A stretch of 64,000 nt of DNA from an uncultured Pirellulaceae bacterium (GCA_938084685.1 CALKGE010000001.1:186001-250000), one strand, 5' to 3'. Positions 52,957-63,190 are shown, counted from the stretch's first letter. Numbers and translations are program-made. The notes: a model not told the origin generated them from the letters alone.

Positions 52957-54168
52957 TTACGGTTTAGAATTCAGAGCAAAATTCAATATCCGAACCGCTG
53001 AGCCACGGCTCAACGCATCACGCGCCTGACTGATACGTACCGTAATCGTGTGCTCTCCCGCATCCAGCCCCTCCGCCAGCATCACCGTACGTGGGTAATG
53101 CAACCCTGTGCTATGACGATGAAACAGGTTAACACCTCGCCAGTGGTCCTGGCCATCCACTATCATCTCCAGCGCAGCGGCATCCGGTCCAGCTAGCACA
53201 TAAATCCCAATAGATGGGCCCTTAAATGTATAAGTAAATTCGCTGTGCACCTTATTACTGTGCAGCAACTTCAGGCCCCCAAACTGCTGTCTGAAGCTGC
53301 CCTTAATATTCTTCCAATCCGGAATTGATACCGTCCAGTGTTCATCCCTCTTCGCTGTCTCTGGGGCTGCCAACCGTCCCCATACATAGCTACCTTCATC
53401 CAGCAATTTATCCGGTACCGGGTGATCAGTGACTACCGTACTTTCGACGGCCCAGCCCTGCTGTAATAGCTTGGCAATCATGGCAGTGCAAATCGCGTTG
53501 CCATAGGGTTTGGGATGCACGCCTCCGTACAGTTCCCAGGTCGTTTTCTTCGCCTTGATGAGCTCTGTCAATTCGCTACATAAATCACATGTGGAGACCC
53601 GATAATACTCGCATACCCGCCGGTGAGCATCGATCGACACAGGCAATTCTCCCTTGCCAATGGTCTCCATCATTCCCAGATTCGCAAAGTGGGTTACGAC
53701 GATATCTGCTTTGGGATTATGTCGCCGTACCTGTGCAATCAGCCCTTCCATGCCTCGGATAGCATGCACCGAATCATGACCGGCATCCTGGTCGTCATTG
53801 ACTGCAAATTCGATAAAGATCAAATCGACATTGCCCTGGGACAAAACATCGCGCGTTAAACGATGAGCACCGGTCATGGAACATGTGGAAGCAATCCCGG
53901 CATCGGTAAACTTGAACTTCGTCTGAGGGAAATGCTCCTGCAGAAATTCGCAGACCATCGGTCGATAGCCATTCATCTGCGTGATGCTACCGCCAATAAA
54001 AGCGACATGACCTTTACCTGTTTGCTCGAACACCAATTTGCTGTTGGTGAGCGTACCGCGGAGATGAATGTTGCCATTGGAAATGGCGGGAATCTCCTCG
54101 GCGGTTACCGAGCAGGTACTAATCCGTAAAAGAGTAACAATCGCAAATAGTTGTAGCGCTAGTCGCAT
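52957..54168 (-). CDS. SGNH/GDSL hydrolase (probable acetyl-esterase)
   Basis: 403 residues. Signal peptide near MRLALQLFAIVTLLRISTCSVTA. The SGNH blocks are readable: nucleophile Ser61 in FIGGSITQ, the Gly block in TDAGIASTCS, Asn in EFAVNDDQD, and the catalytic His/Asp region GGVHPKPYG. Residues about 240-400 form an extra beta domain with SEFTYTFKGPSIGIYVLAGPDA. Such proteins remove acetyl groups from carbohydrates or hydrolyse lipids. The start codon overlaps the stop of the DUF1501 gene by one base, placing it third in the PSCyt1-DUF1553, DUF1501, SGNH operon. Confidence 0.85.
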   Translation of the reverse strand: MRLALQLFAIVTLLRISTCSVTAEEIPAISNGNIHLRGTLTNSKLVFEQTGKGHVAFIGGSITQMNGYRPMVCEFLQEHFPQTKFKFTDAGIASTCSMTGAHRLTRDVLSQGNVDLIFIEFAVNDDQDAGHDSVHAIRGMEGLIAQVRRHNPKADIVVTHFANLGMMETIGKGELPVSIDAHRRVCEYYRVSTCDLCSELTELIKAKKTTWELYGGVHPKPYGNAICTAMIAKLLQQGWAVESTVVTDHPVPDKLLDEGSYVWGRLAAPETAKRDEHWTVSIPDWKNIKGSFRQQFGGLKLLHSNKVHSEFTYTFKGPSIGIYVLAGPDAAALEMIVDGQDHWRGVNLFHRHSTGLHYPRTVMLAEGLDAGEHTITVRISQARDALSRGSAVRILNFALNSKP

Positions 54169-55619
54169 TACGCGATGATATCCTCGACTACTTGGGCATC
54201 CGCATTGACGGTCAGTTTTTGTTCCTGCCCGTTATGCAAATAGAACAGATCCTTGTGATCAATTCCAAACAGCTTGAAGACCGTCGCCTGATAATCATTT
54301 GGCTTGACTATATTCTCGGCCGCGCGATGTCCAACTTCGTCTGAATTACCATAAGTAATTCCGGGCTTGATACCGCCACCAGCCAGCCAGGTGCTGAAAC
54401 CCTGTCCATTGTGGTCACGCCCACCCGTGTTAGGGTCTCCTTCGACCACTGGCAGTCGGCCAATTTCACCACCCCAATGCACGAGCACTTCATCCAGCAT
54501 GCCTCGTTGCTTGAGATCTTTCACCAATGCCGCGGACGGCTTATCCGTCTTACGACAGGCGCTGGGGAGCGATGTATGCAGTGAATTATGATTATCCCAG
54601 GGCTGACCCGCATGGAACAATTGCACAAAACGGACTCCTCGTTCCACCAGACGTCTAGCGATCAGACAACGAGTTCCATATTCCCGGGTCGCATCCTGGT
54701 CAATGCCATAGAGTTTGTGTGTTGCTTCTGTCTCTTTGGATATATCCAGCGCTTCACGAGCAGCATCTTGCATCCGAGCTGCCAGTTCATAGCTGGCAAT
54801 GCGAGCCTCCAGTTCATGCTCACCAGGATGCTTCTCGGCATGCCGCCGGTTGAGTTTGCCAAGAAATCCCAGATTCGATGCCTGCACATCACCTCGCAGG
54901 TGTTCTGGCGCATCCAGGTTGAGGATCCGCGGTTCTTTTGGTCGCAGCACGGTCCCTTGATAGATCGAGGGCATCCAGCCATTGGACCAATTATGCGTTG
55001 AATCCACCGGATGTCCACCGGGATCAGTCAAAACCATATAGGCGGGCAAATTCTGGGACTCGCTGCCCAGCGCGTAGGTGATCCAGCTACCCAGAGCAGG
55101 GCGGCCCGTTACACCGGCGATCCCAGCATTCATATACCGGATCGAAACTTCATGACCGTTATGTCCGGTATGCATGGAACGAATGAGGCACATGTCATCA
55201 GCAATCGATCCCATGTAAGGAATCAGTTCTGACATCTCTATCCCGGACTCGCCATGCTTGTGAAATTTGAATGGCGTCCCTTTGAGAACTTTGGTTGCCC
55301 GCTTGATAAAACTGAATCCGATATCGCCATCATACGTTTTACCGTTAAGCCGAGTCAGCTCAGGCTTAGGGTCAAACAAATCCATATGAGCAGGACCGCC
55401 GTGCTGAAAGAGCGAAATCATCGCCTTAGCCCGGGGTTCCTGATGAGGCTGCTTTGCCGTGAGGTCAAATTTCTGAGGGCCAAGTTTAACGTTACGGGGA
55501 ACGCCGAGTAAATTCTCTTCCTGCAGTATGGACGCCAACGCCACCATACCCAGGCCCATGGCATTTTCGCGTAAGAACCCGCGCCGAGTAAAACTTGTAT
55601 GTGTACCTGATCCGGTCAT
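54168..55619 (-). CDS. DUF1501 family protein (Tat-exported)
   Basis: 483 residues. Tat signal: SFTRRGFLRENAMGLGMVALASIL. Family landmarks are ISLFQHGGPAHMDLFDPKPEL, MHTGHNGHEVSIRYMNAGI, GRPALGSWITYALGSESQNLPAYMVL, TRCLIARRLVERGVRFVQLFHAG, DNHNSLHTSLPSACRKTDKP and LVHWGGEIGRLPVVEGD with GRDHNGQGFSTWLAGGG. It follows the PSCyt1-DUF1549-DUF1553 gene by five bases, the partner order typical of planctomycetes, and overlaps the SGNH gene by one base. The reaction is unknown; the fold is related to sulfatase/phosphatase. Confidence 0.93.
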   Translation of the reverse strand: MTGSGTHTSFTRRGFLRENAMGLGMVALASILQEENLLGVPRNVKLGPQKFDLTAKQPHQEPRAKAMISLFQHGGPAHMDLFDPKPELTRLNGKTYDGDIGFSFIKRATKVLKGTPFKFHKHGESGIEMSELIPYMGSIADDMCLIRSMHTGHNGHEVSIRYMNAGIAGVTGRPALGSWITYALGSESQNLPAYMVLTDPGGHPVDSTHNWSNGWMPSIYQGTVLRPKEPRILNLDAPEHLRGDVQASNLGFLGKLNRRHAEKHPGEHELEARIASYELAARMQDAAREALDISKETEATHKLYGIDQDATREYGTRCLIARRLVERGVRFVQLFHAGQPWDNHNSLHTSLPSACRKTDKPSAALVKDLKQRGMLDEVLVHWGGEIGRLPVVEGDPNTGGRDHNGQGFSTWLAGGGIKPGITYGNSDEVGHRAAENIVKPNDYQATVFKLFGIDHKDLFYLHNGQEQKLTVNADAQVVEDIIA

Positions 55620-55624
55620 TGATC

Positions 55625-58600
55625 CTATTCCATATAAAGGAACTGATTCGAAGTCAGCAATGCCTGACAGTAGTTGGTCATTGCCTGTTCAAAGGGTGAT
55701 TCGTTTTTGGAAGCAATCAGTAACTGTACCTGTTGCTCAATAAATTCGATGGAAAGCTGTACTTCCTCTCGCGTCGGTGGACGTCCGTAGGCCAGATACC
55801 ATCCATAAGCAATTTGCTCAGCAATCGTCGCATTCAATTCATAGCCGCTCTGATCCAGAGGGCCGTGAAATTCTTTCGCTGATTCCCATGCCAGGGACAT
55901 GTCCGATTCAAGCAGCGTAATAGAGTACGTATTTGAAAACGAGTCGGAAGTGTGGTTTTCCACCCTATCAACAATCGCATCGATCGTGTCACCAGCCTCG
56001 ACTTCAAAAGTCACATCATAGTCCGCATTTCCTGTTTTGGCTGACCATTGTCCAACCTGGCCAGTCCGACTGCTGTACAACGTGAGACGCACTCCGTCTC
56101 CGTTGTCGGATGGATGATGAAGCTTTCCCTGGATCCGAATCTTGCCACTGACAGGAGCAGTCCAACGACGGATCGGACTCATCTCGACGGACGCAGTATG
56201 GCCACCGGTAGGATTCAAAAATGAAAACCCTAGCTTGTCATCTGGTATCTTCTCACCACCTTTCCAGGTGTTGTCCCCAAAAAACGGATAGTGTGTGAAG
56301 GTCACCTTGGCAATCTCACCTTCAGGTGCTTCGCCCACCATGCCATAACCAAAGGACCAGGGATTTGCATTATTGAGTCCATTGTCCGGCAGGACCAACT
56401 CGATCCCGTTGGTCACGGACGAATCCACCTTGCCCTGAGCTTCCTGATTTAATCGGGATGCAAAGAAATCTGCTGACCTGAGTATAAAGTCGCTATTCAT
56501 CAACATTAGTGACTGGGTTGCCACCGTTGAATTTTCCCGCTTCGTACAATTGATCTCCATTGCCGGGGCATCAAATGCCTTGAGAAGCGCGATGGGCTCC
56601 GTACGCTTCATTTGCAGATAAACGCTACGACGCTGAACTTCACCATTAATGATGATCTGCCCGGACGTGTCTTTGCCGACCATCACCGGAGCACCAAAGG
56701 ACGCCTTATCCAGCTTGCCGCTGACCGCCAGAATGGAATCCCGAATCGCCTCAGCATCGAGACGCTTCACTGGGAAATGGGAATACAGCTGGTTTCCACC
56801 GTCGATCTGATCAGCTTCTGGTGTCCGCTTCGATTGCTGCAAATAAACAGTAGATGTCATGATGACACGATGCAGATGCTTGAGGCTCCAGCCCTTGGCC
56901 ATAAATTCATCAGACAGCCAGTCCAAAACCTCGGGTTGCGTCGGCATGGAGCCCAGACGGCCAAATTCACCTGGCGTATCAACAATGCCAGTACCAAAGT
57001 GATGCATCCAGAATCGATTCACTAACACGCGTGCCACCAACGGATGACGGCCACTGGTTAACCAGCGAGCATATTGCAAACGACGTCCGGTCGTTGGCGA
57101 CCCTTCCGGATTGTCCTTAATTTCAAAAGGGCTGTCGGCCGGAGCGGTGACGGTCAGTCCACCAGGAGCTACCTCCTGCTGCGGCTGTCGATAATCGCCC
57201 CGATAAAACAAGTGAGTCGGATCCACTTCCGGTACCTGTTTCGTCAACGCTCTGATGTACTCATGTACTGGCTTGGTACCGCGTAACGCTGCGATCTCGC
57301 CGTCAAGTTTCTTCAATTCGTCAGCATGGCCCTGATTGTACTGGTACAAAACACCTGGACTCAGATTACCTATATTTGGATTCTTGGCGAGCAAAGCTTT
57401 CTGTTCATCGGTGCGCTTGTCACCCGCCGTACGGTATGCCGTCTCCAACGATTCCCGTAAGGATGGGTCTACTTTCTCCAGTTCCGCCTTGAGTGCCAAA
57501 TCCATGAATTCTTTTTGTTTGGCATTTCGGGCTGCTCCCTTTTCTTGCGCCTGCGCTTCAATTTCTGCAGCCTTGGCATGGTCTTCATCGGTGTACAGCG
57601 AGACCGCACGGTTACCGGGTACCTTCCATCGCTTCGGATTCAATGCCGGTTCAAAAATGGCTCGAAACCGGTAGTAGTCTTCATGCGAGATGGGGTCATA
57701 GCGGTGGTCATGACATTGAGCACAACCCATCGAAACACCTAGCAATCCCGTCGAGACAATCTTAATGGTATCAATAACTACCTGATTTCGATTCTCTTCG
57801 TTGTTCGCCTGTCCGGTACCATCTGCCGCCATCCGCAAATAACCGGTTGCCGTGAGTTTATCAATTTCCTGAGCCGTCATATTCTTGTACGGTGGCTCAA
57901 CCAGTTCATCTCCGGCAAGCTGCCATGTAATGAATTGGTCAAAGGGCATATCGATCCCAATCGCTCGGATTACCCAGTCTCGATACTTGTAGGCCCATTG
58001 ACGATTGGCGTCACTGTTGGTGGAACCTTCCGAGTCGGCATACCCCGCGACATCCAACCAATGACGCCCCCAACGTTCGCCGTACTGAGGGCTTTCCAGT
58101 AAGCGATCAATGGTCTTTTCCCATGCTTCCGGACTTTCATCAGCCAAAAAGGCGTTCAATTCCTCCGGGGCCGGAGGCAGTCCGGTTAATGCCAGTGTTG
58201 CACGACGTAAAAGTGTTGCCTTGTCTGCCAGAGGAGCAAATGAGAGTCCTTGAGATTCCATCTTTGCCAATAGCAACGCATCGATCGGAGTACGCACCTG
58301 ATCCACGTTCGTCACCAGAGGCATCGCTGGCCGCTGAATCGGTTGGAAAGCCCAGTAAGAACGCTCTTCCAATGAGATGCCCAACCCCGAACCAATCGTA
58401 GCCGGTTCAGGCCGAGCGGTTTTGGCTCCCTCCAGAATCCACTGACGAATGATCGCAATCTGATCATCTGGCACGCGATGCGAACCCGGGGGCATTTCGC
58501 CACTGACAATGCGTTCAAAGAAGTAACTTTCTTCCGGTTTACCCTTTACTAACGCTGGCCCTATCTCGCCACCTTTTTCCATCAACCGGACAAGTCGCAA

Positions 58601-58765
58601 GTCCAACTCGCCCTTGACTTCTTTTTCTGCTCCGTGACAGTCAAAACAATGAGCTCGAAAAATAGGACGAATATGCTTCTCAAAAGTGAGAGGTTCGTCT
58701 GCATGGGCATGCGAGAAAACACCAAGTAAAAGTGTCATCAAAGCACAATAATGGCGGCTATTCAT
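55625..58765 (-). CDS. PSCyt1-DUF1549-DUF1553 protein (planctomycete cytochrome)
   Basis: 1046 residues with a signal peptide ending near SHAHA. PSCyt1 (about 28-115) has a haem motif C40-F-D-C-H44 and Met91 in SGEMPPGSH as probable axial ligand. DUF1549 (about 155-370) contains RRATLALTGLPPAPEE, RHWLDVAGYADSEG and a second C348-A-Q-C-H352 in the conserved CHDHRYDP stretch. DUF1553 starts near 561 (RRLQYARWLTSG) and runs to the end, but is interrupted at about 770-900 by a beta-sandwich insert (SFGYGMVGEAPEG to TYSITLLE) that resembles a carbohydrate-binding module. It is likely a periplasmic redox partner or enzyme in glycan breakdown. First gene of a three-gene operon. Confidence 0.92.
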   Translation of the reverse strand: MNSRHYCALMTLLLGVFSHAHADEPLTFEKHIRPIFRAHCFDCHGAEKEVKGELDLRLVRLMEKGGEIGPALVKGKPEESYFFERIVSGEMPPGSHRVPDDQIAIIRQWILEGAKTARPEPATIGSGLGISLEERSYWAFQPIQRPAMPLVTNVDQVRTPIDALLLAKMESQGLSFAPLADKATLLRRATLALTGLPPAPEELNAFLADESPEAWEKTIDRLLESPQYGERWGRHWLDVAGYADSEGSTNSDANRQWAYKYRDWVIRAIGIDMPFDQFITWQLAGDELVEPPYKNMTAQEIDKLTATGYLRMAADGTGQANNEENRNQVVIDTIKIVSTGLLGVSMGCAQCHDHRYDPISHEDYYRFRAIFEPALNPKRWKVPGNRAVSLYTDEDHAKAAEIEAQAQEKGAARNAKQKEFMDLALKAELEKVDPSLRESLETAYRTAGDKRTDEQKALLAKNPNIGNLSPGVLYQYNQGHADELKKLDGEIAALRGTKPVHEYIRALTKQVPEVDPTHLFYRGDYRQPQQEVAPGGLTVTAPADSPFEIKDNPEGSPTTGRRLQYARWLTSGRHPLVARVLVNRFWMHHFGTGIVDTPGEFGRLGSMPTQPEVLDWLSDEFMAKGWSLKHLHRVIMTSTVYLQQSKRTPEADQIDGGNQLYSHFPVKRLDAEAIRDSILAVSGKLDKASFGAPVMVGKDTSGQIIINGEVQRRSVYLQMKRTEPIALLKAFDAPAMEINCTKRENSTVATQSLMLMNSDFILRSADFFASRLNQEAQGKVDSSVTNGIELVLPDNGLNNANPWSFGYGMVGEAPEGEIAKVTFTHYPFFGDNTWKGGEKIPDDKLGFSFLNPTGGHTASVEMSPIRRWTAPVSGKIRIQGKLHHPSDNGDGVRLTLYSSRTGQVGQWSAKTGNADYDVTFEVEAGDTIDAIVDRVENHTSDSFSNTYSITLLESDMSLAWESAKEFHGPLDQSGYELNATIAEQIAYGWYLAYGRPPTREEVQLSIEFIEQQVQLLIASKNESPFEQAMTNYCQALLTSNQFLYME

Positions 58766-58873
58766 AGCAAGTTAGGTGGGCTAAGTACGGTGGGATATGT
58801 TCCTTCTATTTTAGGCTAATTGGATCGCTGCAGAAACACTCGTTTTCAGAGACCAATGCTAAAAGAAATAACA

Positions 58874-58911
58874 CAAAAAATCCCGCACTGGCAAACGAAA
58901 GCCCAGCGGGG
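58874..58911 (-). terminator. Rho-independent terminator downstream of the two-domain sulfatase
   Basis: On the minus strand CCCGCTGG pairs with CCAGTGCGGG (two-base bulge) and is followed by ATTTTTTGT. It lies about 30 bases after the sulfatase stop. Confidence 0.72.
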
Positions 58912-58941
58912 AAATTTCTGTCATACAAATCAGTATGTTGC

Positions 58942-61728
58942 TTATTGGCGATGATCCCAGTGTTCGTAAAGTAGAGTCGTAAGCTCTTTCACAATCTCTG
59001 GATTTTCTGCCGCTCGATTATCTGTCTCGGTCGGGTCCACTCGGAGATTATAGAGCTGCGGGCCTTTTTCTGTGCGTGGATGTGACCATTTATAACGGTT
59101 AACGATACCATCATAAGTCAGCAACAACTTCCAATCGCCCCGAATGACCCAGCGGTAGAGTAACGTTCTGGTAACATCGTTGAGATCAGCAATATCGTGG
59201 GCATATGACTCACCGTAGAGTGCTCGATGTGGTACCTCTCGGCCTTGAGCAACATCAATCAGGTTCTTCCCCTGCATCTGTTTGGTCTTTCGCAGACCTG
59301 CAAGTTCAAGGATGGTGGGTGCAATATCAATGGAGCTGACCAATTGACCACGATTACCCGGACGCACCTGGCCTGGCCAGCGAACCATGATTGGCGTACG
59401 AATACCACCTTCGTTCGCAGATTGCTTCGATTTTGGAGCATATGACGATCGCCAGGCCGGCCCAAGATCCATATCCGGAGTTTTCTGAATCCAGCCGTTA
59501 TCGGTGACGTACATGACGACCGTGTTCTTCTTCAGGCCTTCGTCGTCAATGATTTGCAGCAGTTCACCACACGTTTCATCAAACCACTCGCACATGGCGT
59601 AGTACTTGGCCAGTTGTACAGGCCGCCCCTCGGCAGTGTACTTTGCCAGTAAACGCTCGGGAGGATTATGAGGTGTGTGTGGAAGGAACGGAGCATACCA
59701 AACAAAGAACGGCTTTTCTTCCGCCTTGGCTTCCTTAATAAAAGCATGAACTGGTTCCATGCCCTTTCGGCCGATGTCCAGCCCAACGTCACCATGGCGA
59801 CCGCCTCGTTGAGGATCACCATGCGTCATTCCGTGAGTAAATCCGCCTCGCGAATAATGTCCCTCCCACCATTTGCCACTTTGATGACTCAGATAACCTC
59901 TCTCCTGAAGCATACGTGGCACGGTATCAATTCGATCGATATTCGCAATCAGCTGATTGCGCAGCTCCTGATAGGCTCCCGGCTTTGCATCCCGTCCTAA
60001 TGGAGTCGGGTCGTTACCGATAATTCGATGATGTCGGGGATACAGTCCCGAAATCAGGGTAGCCAGAGAAGGGCGGCAAAGTGCCTGCGGAACATAGCCT
60101 CGTGTAAACGTGGCACTTTCCCGCGCCAGTTGATCCAGATGCGGAGTTTTGATAACCGGATGGGCCATGAAACTGTAATCGGTCCATGCCTGATCATCAG
60201 AAATAATGAGCACGACATTGGGATTCTCTGGCAAGTCGGTCTTTGGTTTTACCTGTGGCGACTTGGGCACAGGCTTGGTTTCCTGCTGCTTGGCCTCCTG
60301 AGCCTTTTGGCGGAGGTAGTTATTCGTTGGCATCAGCTCATAACTGTATTTCCCGCCATATGAATCTCTCAACTCGATACAACGATTACGCATTTTTTTG
60401 AGTCGTGATTTGTACTTTGGATTCGTCGCCAGATTCGTCAATTGGTCCGGATCGGTTTGCAGGTCATGAAGGAATTCGTAATCATCCTGAAAATAGTTTG
60501 CATAAACCCAGCGCTGGTCTCGTACACCTTCCCATTTAGGAATTCGCCCTGGCACATCCATCAGGTGTTCACAGAAGAAGTCGGTCCGCCAATTCGCAGC
60601 TACATTCCCTGCCACCAGATTTGAAAGATCTTCTCCCTGATACTGACTGGGCAATTCGACACCAGCGGCTCCGACAAAGGTACTCGCCAGATCCAGATTG
60701 AGGACAACTTCATCCCGCACCTGGCCTTTGGCATCCTCATCGACGCGCGGGTCAGCGATAATCATGGGCACGCGCAATGATTCTTCGTAATGCGACCATT
60801 TGCCTGCAAACCCTCGCTGGGCCATATAGTATCCGTTATCCCCGGTGTAGATAACGATCGTATTATCGTCCAGTCCGAGCTCTTCCAACTTACTGATGAC
60901 ACGGCCCACGACGTGATCAATACCGCTGAGCATGCGATAGTAGGCACGGATATTCTTCTCGTACTTTTCCTTCGTGTCCCATCGCCAGAAAAATCTTTCC
61001 CGATTAAGGCTTTCCCGCAGGAATTCAGGCTGACTGGCAAAAATCTCGGGATCATTGAGTCGTGGCGCGGGAATCTCCACATCTTCGTACATGCCATCAG
61101 TGACCTTTGGCCAGGGAAAATGATCTTCCTTGTCATTGTCTTCAGCATGGGTCGCATTAAAACTCACAGACAATACAAAAGGTTGATCCTGATTGGCTTG
61201 AATGAACTCGATCGCCGCATCGCCGGAGAGCTGTGTGGTGTGTCGCAGCGTTCCATCTTCCTGCTTCTTAAAATACTTGTTGCGATTAATCGGTCGGAAG
61301 AAATCAAATGCCTGGTCTGTGCCGCCAGTAAATCCGACACCGAACTTGCCAACAAATCCTGTCTTGTAACCCGCTTGTTTCAAAACAACGGGATACGAGT
61401 TCGAAACGAAGTCCTGAGCAATTGCTGGAGTACCGAAGGTGTAGTGATGACTGCGTTCTACCATACCGGTAAAAATCGTCGCTCGACTTGCTGCACAGAT
61501 GGAAGTCGTCACAAATGCGTTCGTGAACCTGGTACCGCGTGCCGCCAGCTTATCGAGATTCGGCGTCTTCACAAACGAGTGGCCATAGCATCCCAGCTGG
61601 TCGTTTCGCTGATCATCTGCCAGAAAGAAAACGATGTTAGGCCGTTCGGCAGCCTGCGCGGGTTTATGCAGGAAAGAGAATAAAGCCAACACGCCAACTA
61701 GTGTTGAAAAAGCATATTTATGAATCAT
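58942..61728 (-). CDS. Exported two-domain sulfatase (tandem sulfatase fusion)
   Basis: 928 residues. A signal peptide (about 1-27) precedes two complete sulfatase modules joined by a Lys/Pro/Gln linker (about 475-500). Module 1 has NIVFFLADDQR and the formylglycine site Cys78-A-A-S-R, an accepted C-x-A-x-R form. Module 2 has NVVLIISDDQAW and Cys551-R-P-S-L, where the usual Arg is Leu, as in many bacterial polysaccharide sulfatases. Both modules keep YTGDNG / YVTDNG metal sites, and module 2 ends with QLYNLRVDPTETDN. Two sulfate-ester hydrolysing sites in one polypeptide suggest stepwise removal of sulfates from a polymer; inference. Terminators flank it on both sides. Confidence 0.92.
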   Translation of the reverse strand: MIHKYAFSTLVGVLALFSFLHKPAQAAERPNIVFFLADDQRNDQLGCYGHSFVKTPNLDKLAARGTRFTNAFVTTSICAASRATIFTGMVERSHHYTFGTPAIAQDFVSNSYPVVLKQAGYKTGFVGKFGVGFTGGTDQAFDFFRPINRNKYFKKQEDGTLRHTTQLSGDAAIEFIQANQDQPFVLSVSFNATHAEDNDKEDHFPWPKVTDGMYEDVEIPAPRLNDPEIFASQPEFLRESLNRERFFWRWDTKEKYEKNIRAYYRMLSGIDHVVGRVISKLEELGLDDNTIVIYTGDNGYYMAQRGFAGKWSHYEESLRVPMIIADPRVDEDAKGQVRDEVVLNLDLASTFVGAAGVELPSQYQGEDLSNLVAGNVAANWRTDFFCEHLMDVPGRIPKWEGVRDQRWVYANYFQDDYEFLHDLQTDPDQLTNLATNPKYKSRLKKMRNRCIELRDSYGGKYSYELMPTNNYLRQKAQEAKQQETKPVPKSPQVKPKTDLPENPNVVLIISDDQAWTDYSFMAHPVIKTPHLDQLARESATFTRGYVPQALCRPSLATLISGLYPRHHRIIGNDPTPLGRDAKPGAYQELRNQLIANIDRIDTVPRMLQERGYLSHQSGKWWEGHYSRGGFTHGMTHGDPQRGGRHGDVGLDIGRKGMEPVHAFIKEAKAEEKPFFVWYAPFLPHTPHNPPERLLAKYTAEGRPVQLAKYYAMCEWFDETCGELLQIIDDEGLKKNTVVMYVTDNGWIQKTPDMDLGPAWRSSYAPKSKQSANEGGIRTPIMVRWPGQVRPGNRGQLVSSIDIAPTILELAGLRKTKQMQGKNLIDVAQGREVPHRALYGESYAHDIADLNDVTRTLLYRWVIRGDWKLLLTYDGIVNRYKWSHPRTEKGPQLYNLRVDPTETDNRAAENPEIVKELTTLLYEHWDHRQ

Positions 61729-61765
61729 CGATTAGGGTCTCTCTCTGGAGAGTTCTTAAGTCATT

Positions 61766-61815
61766 AAAAAGACACCCGATCACCGCAGGAAAGATCCCAC
61801 CGCGTTTGGGTGTCC
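61766..61815 (-). terminator. Terminator downstream of the Gfo/Idh/MocA gene
   Basis: On the minus strand GGACACCC pairs with GGGTGTC across an internal GC-rich stretch and ends in TTTTTAATG. It lies between the oxidoreductase stop and the sulfatase start. Confidence 0.65.
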
Positions 61816-61833
61816 TGTTGAAAGCATGAAAAA

Positions 61834-63132
61834 CTAGCTGATCGTCAACCGTTCTTTCCAGTCACCATGGTAATCCCGCTGCCAAAGAGCCATAGCTTCT
61901 TTATCTTCGAGAATGTGACCGTTGGAAGTGTCGCAATTCAGGACACGGCCGACGCGCTGCGAAATATTGCCCAGGTGGCAAAGCAAAGTGCTGCGGTGGC
62001 CAATTTCGATCTCTGCATGCAAGCTTTCCGGATCATTCGATCGAATTGCTTTAACCAGATTGTCTATGTGTTCAGGTTGCCCCTGACCGCCAGTAACACG
62101 TTTGACTTCCTTATTGCCACGATCGTAAACCACATAACCACCGCCACCCAGGAATTCGACCATGCCGTTGTCGCCAAAAACTTTGACAAAGCCTGAGCCG
62201 TTTCGGTTACAACTGCTGCCCTGCCACGTAATCTGAGTTTCGTTTTCAAACTCAAATGAGACAATGTGGGTATCCGGCGTTTCCTGATCGTCATCAAAAT
62301 AGTAACGACCTCCACTGGAACTGACCGCCTTTGGAAACTCAACTTGAAGTGCCCAGCGGGCGATATCTAGCGAGTGGATACCGTTGTTACCCAGTTCTCC
62401 ATTGCCGTAGAACCAGCGCCAGTGCCAGTTGTAATGGACCAGGTTATCGATATATTCCCGTCGCGGAATTGGGCCCTGCCAACGCTCATAGTCCAGATAT
62501 TCCGGCACGTCAGCAGGTTTTCCCGAACCGATCGAGCCACGCGCACTGAAGTAGACACAACGAGCCGAACGGACGTTTCCAATTCCACCACCGTGAATAA
62601 ATTCAATTCCTTCGCGATAGGTCGGAGCACTACGGCGCTGAGTCCCGATCTGGACACAGACATTGTTCTTACGAGCCGCAGCAATTTGCATCTCACCTTC
62701 CCACGGATTCTGACAACATGGCTTTTCGACATACACGTGCTTGCCAGCCTCGGCGGCTACGATAGTTGTCGGAGCGTGCCAGTGATTTGGGGCAGCACAG
62801 GCTACGATGTCAACTTCGTCGTCTTCGATAAACGTTTCCCACGTGGTGATGGCTTGAGGACGATAGCCTACTTTGCCTTCCAGTTCATCCGCTGCCCGTT
62901 CGGCGCGGTTTTTATCCACATCACAAACGTACTTCACAACGCACTGACTGTGTTTAGAAAAAGTATCAGCCAGACTTCGACCACGACTCATGCCCATCAC
63001 GGCCACTACCAGTTTGTCATCATCTGCATTGGCTTTGGCCGAAGAAGCTAATGTTGTCGCCGCCGCTGTGGCCGCACTTGCAGTGATAAAATCCCGACGT
63101 TTTACATTTTGATTTTGCGCATTTGCAGACAT
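61834..63132 (-). CDS. Tat-exported Gfo/Idh/MocA family oxidoreductase
   Basis: 432 residues. Tat signal: VKRRDFITASAATAAATTLASS. The dinucleotide site is LVVAVMGMSRGRSLADTF, the CAAPNHWHAPTTIVAAEAGKHVYVEKP stretch carries the EKP motif, and YNWHWRWFYGNGELGNNGIHSLDIARWAL is in the C domain. This is the same NHWH/EKP class as the 49.5 kb gene, but not its close copy. A DUF1501 gene is upstream on the same strand, 58 bases away, so the two may be cotranscribed. Confidence 0.9.
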   Translation of the reverse strand: MSANAQNQNVKRRDFITASAATAAATTLASSAKANADDDKLVVAVMGMSRGRSLADTFSKHSQCVVKYVCDVDKNRAERAADELEGKVGYRPQAITTWETFIEDDEVDIVACAAPNHWHAPTTIVAAEAGKHVYVEKPCCQNPWEGEMQIAAARKNNVCVQIGTQRRSAPTYREGIEFIHGGGIGNVRSARCVYFSARGSIGSGKPADVPEYLDYERWQGPIPRREYIDNLVHYNWHWRWFYGNGELGNNGIHSLDIARWALQVEFPKAVSSSGGRYYFDDDQETPDTHIVSFEFENETQITWQGSSCNRNGSGFVKVFGDNGMVEFLGGGGYVVYDRGNKEVKRVTGGQGQPEHIDNLVKAIRSNDPESLHAEIEIGHRSTLLCHLGNISQRVGRVLNCDTSNGHILEDKEAMALWQRDYHGDWKERLTIS

Positions 63133-63190
63133 AGCATACCCCTAAGGAATGAAATTGATCGCCAAACGCAAAAAACCACAGCGTTTGACT

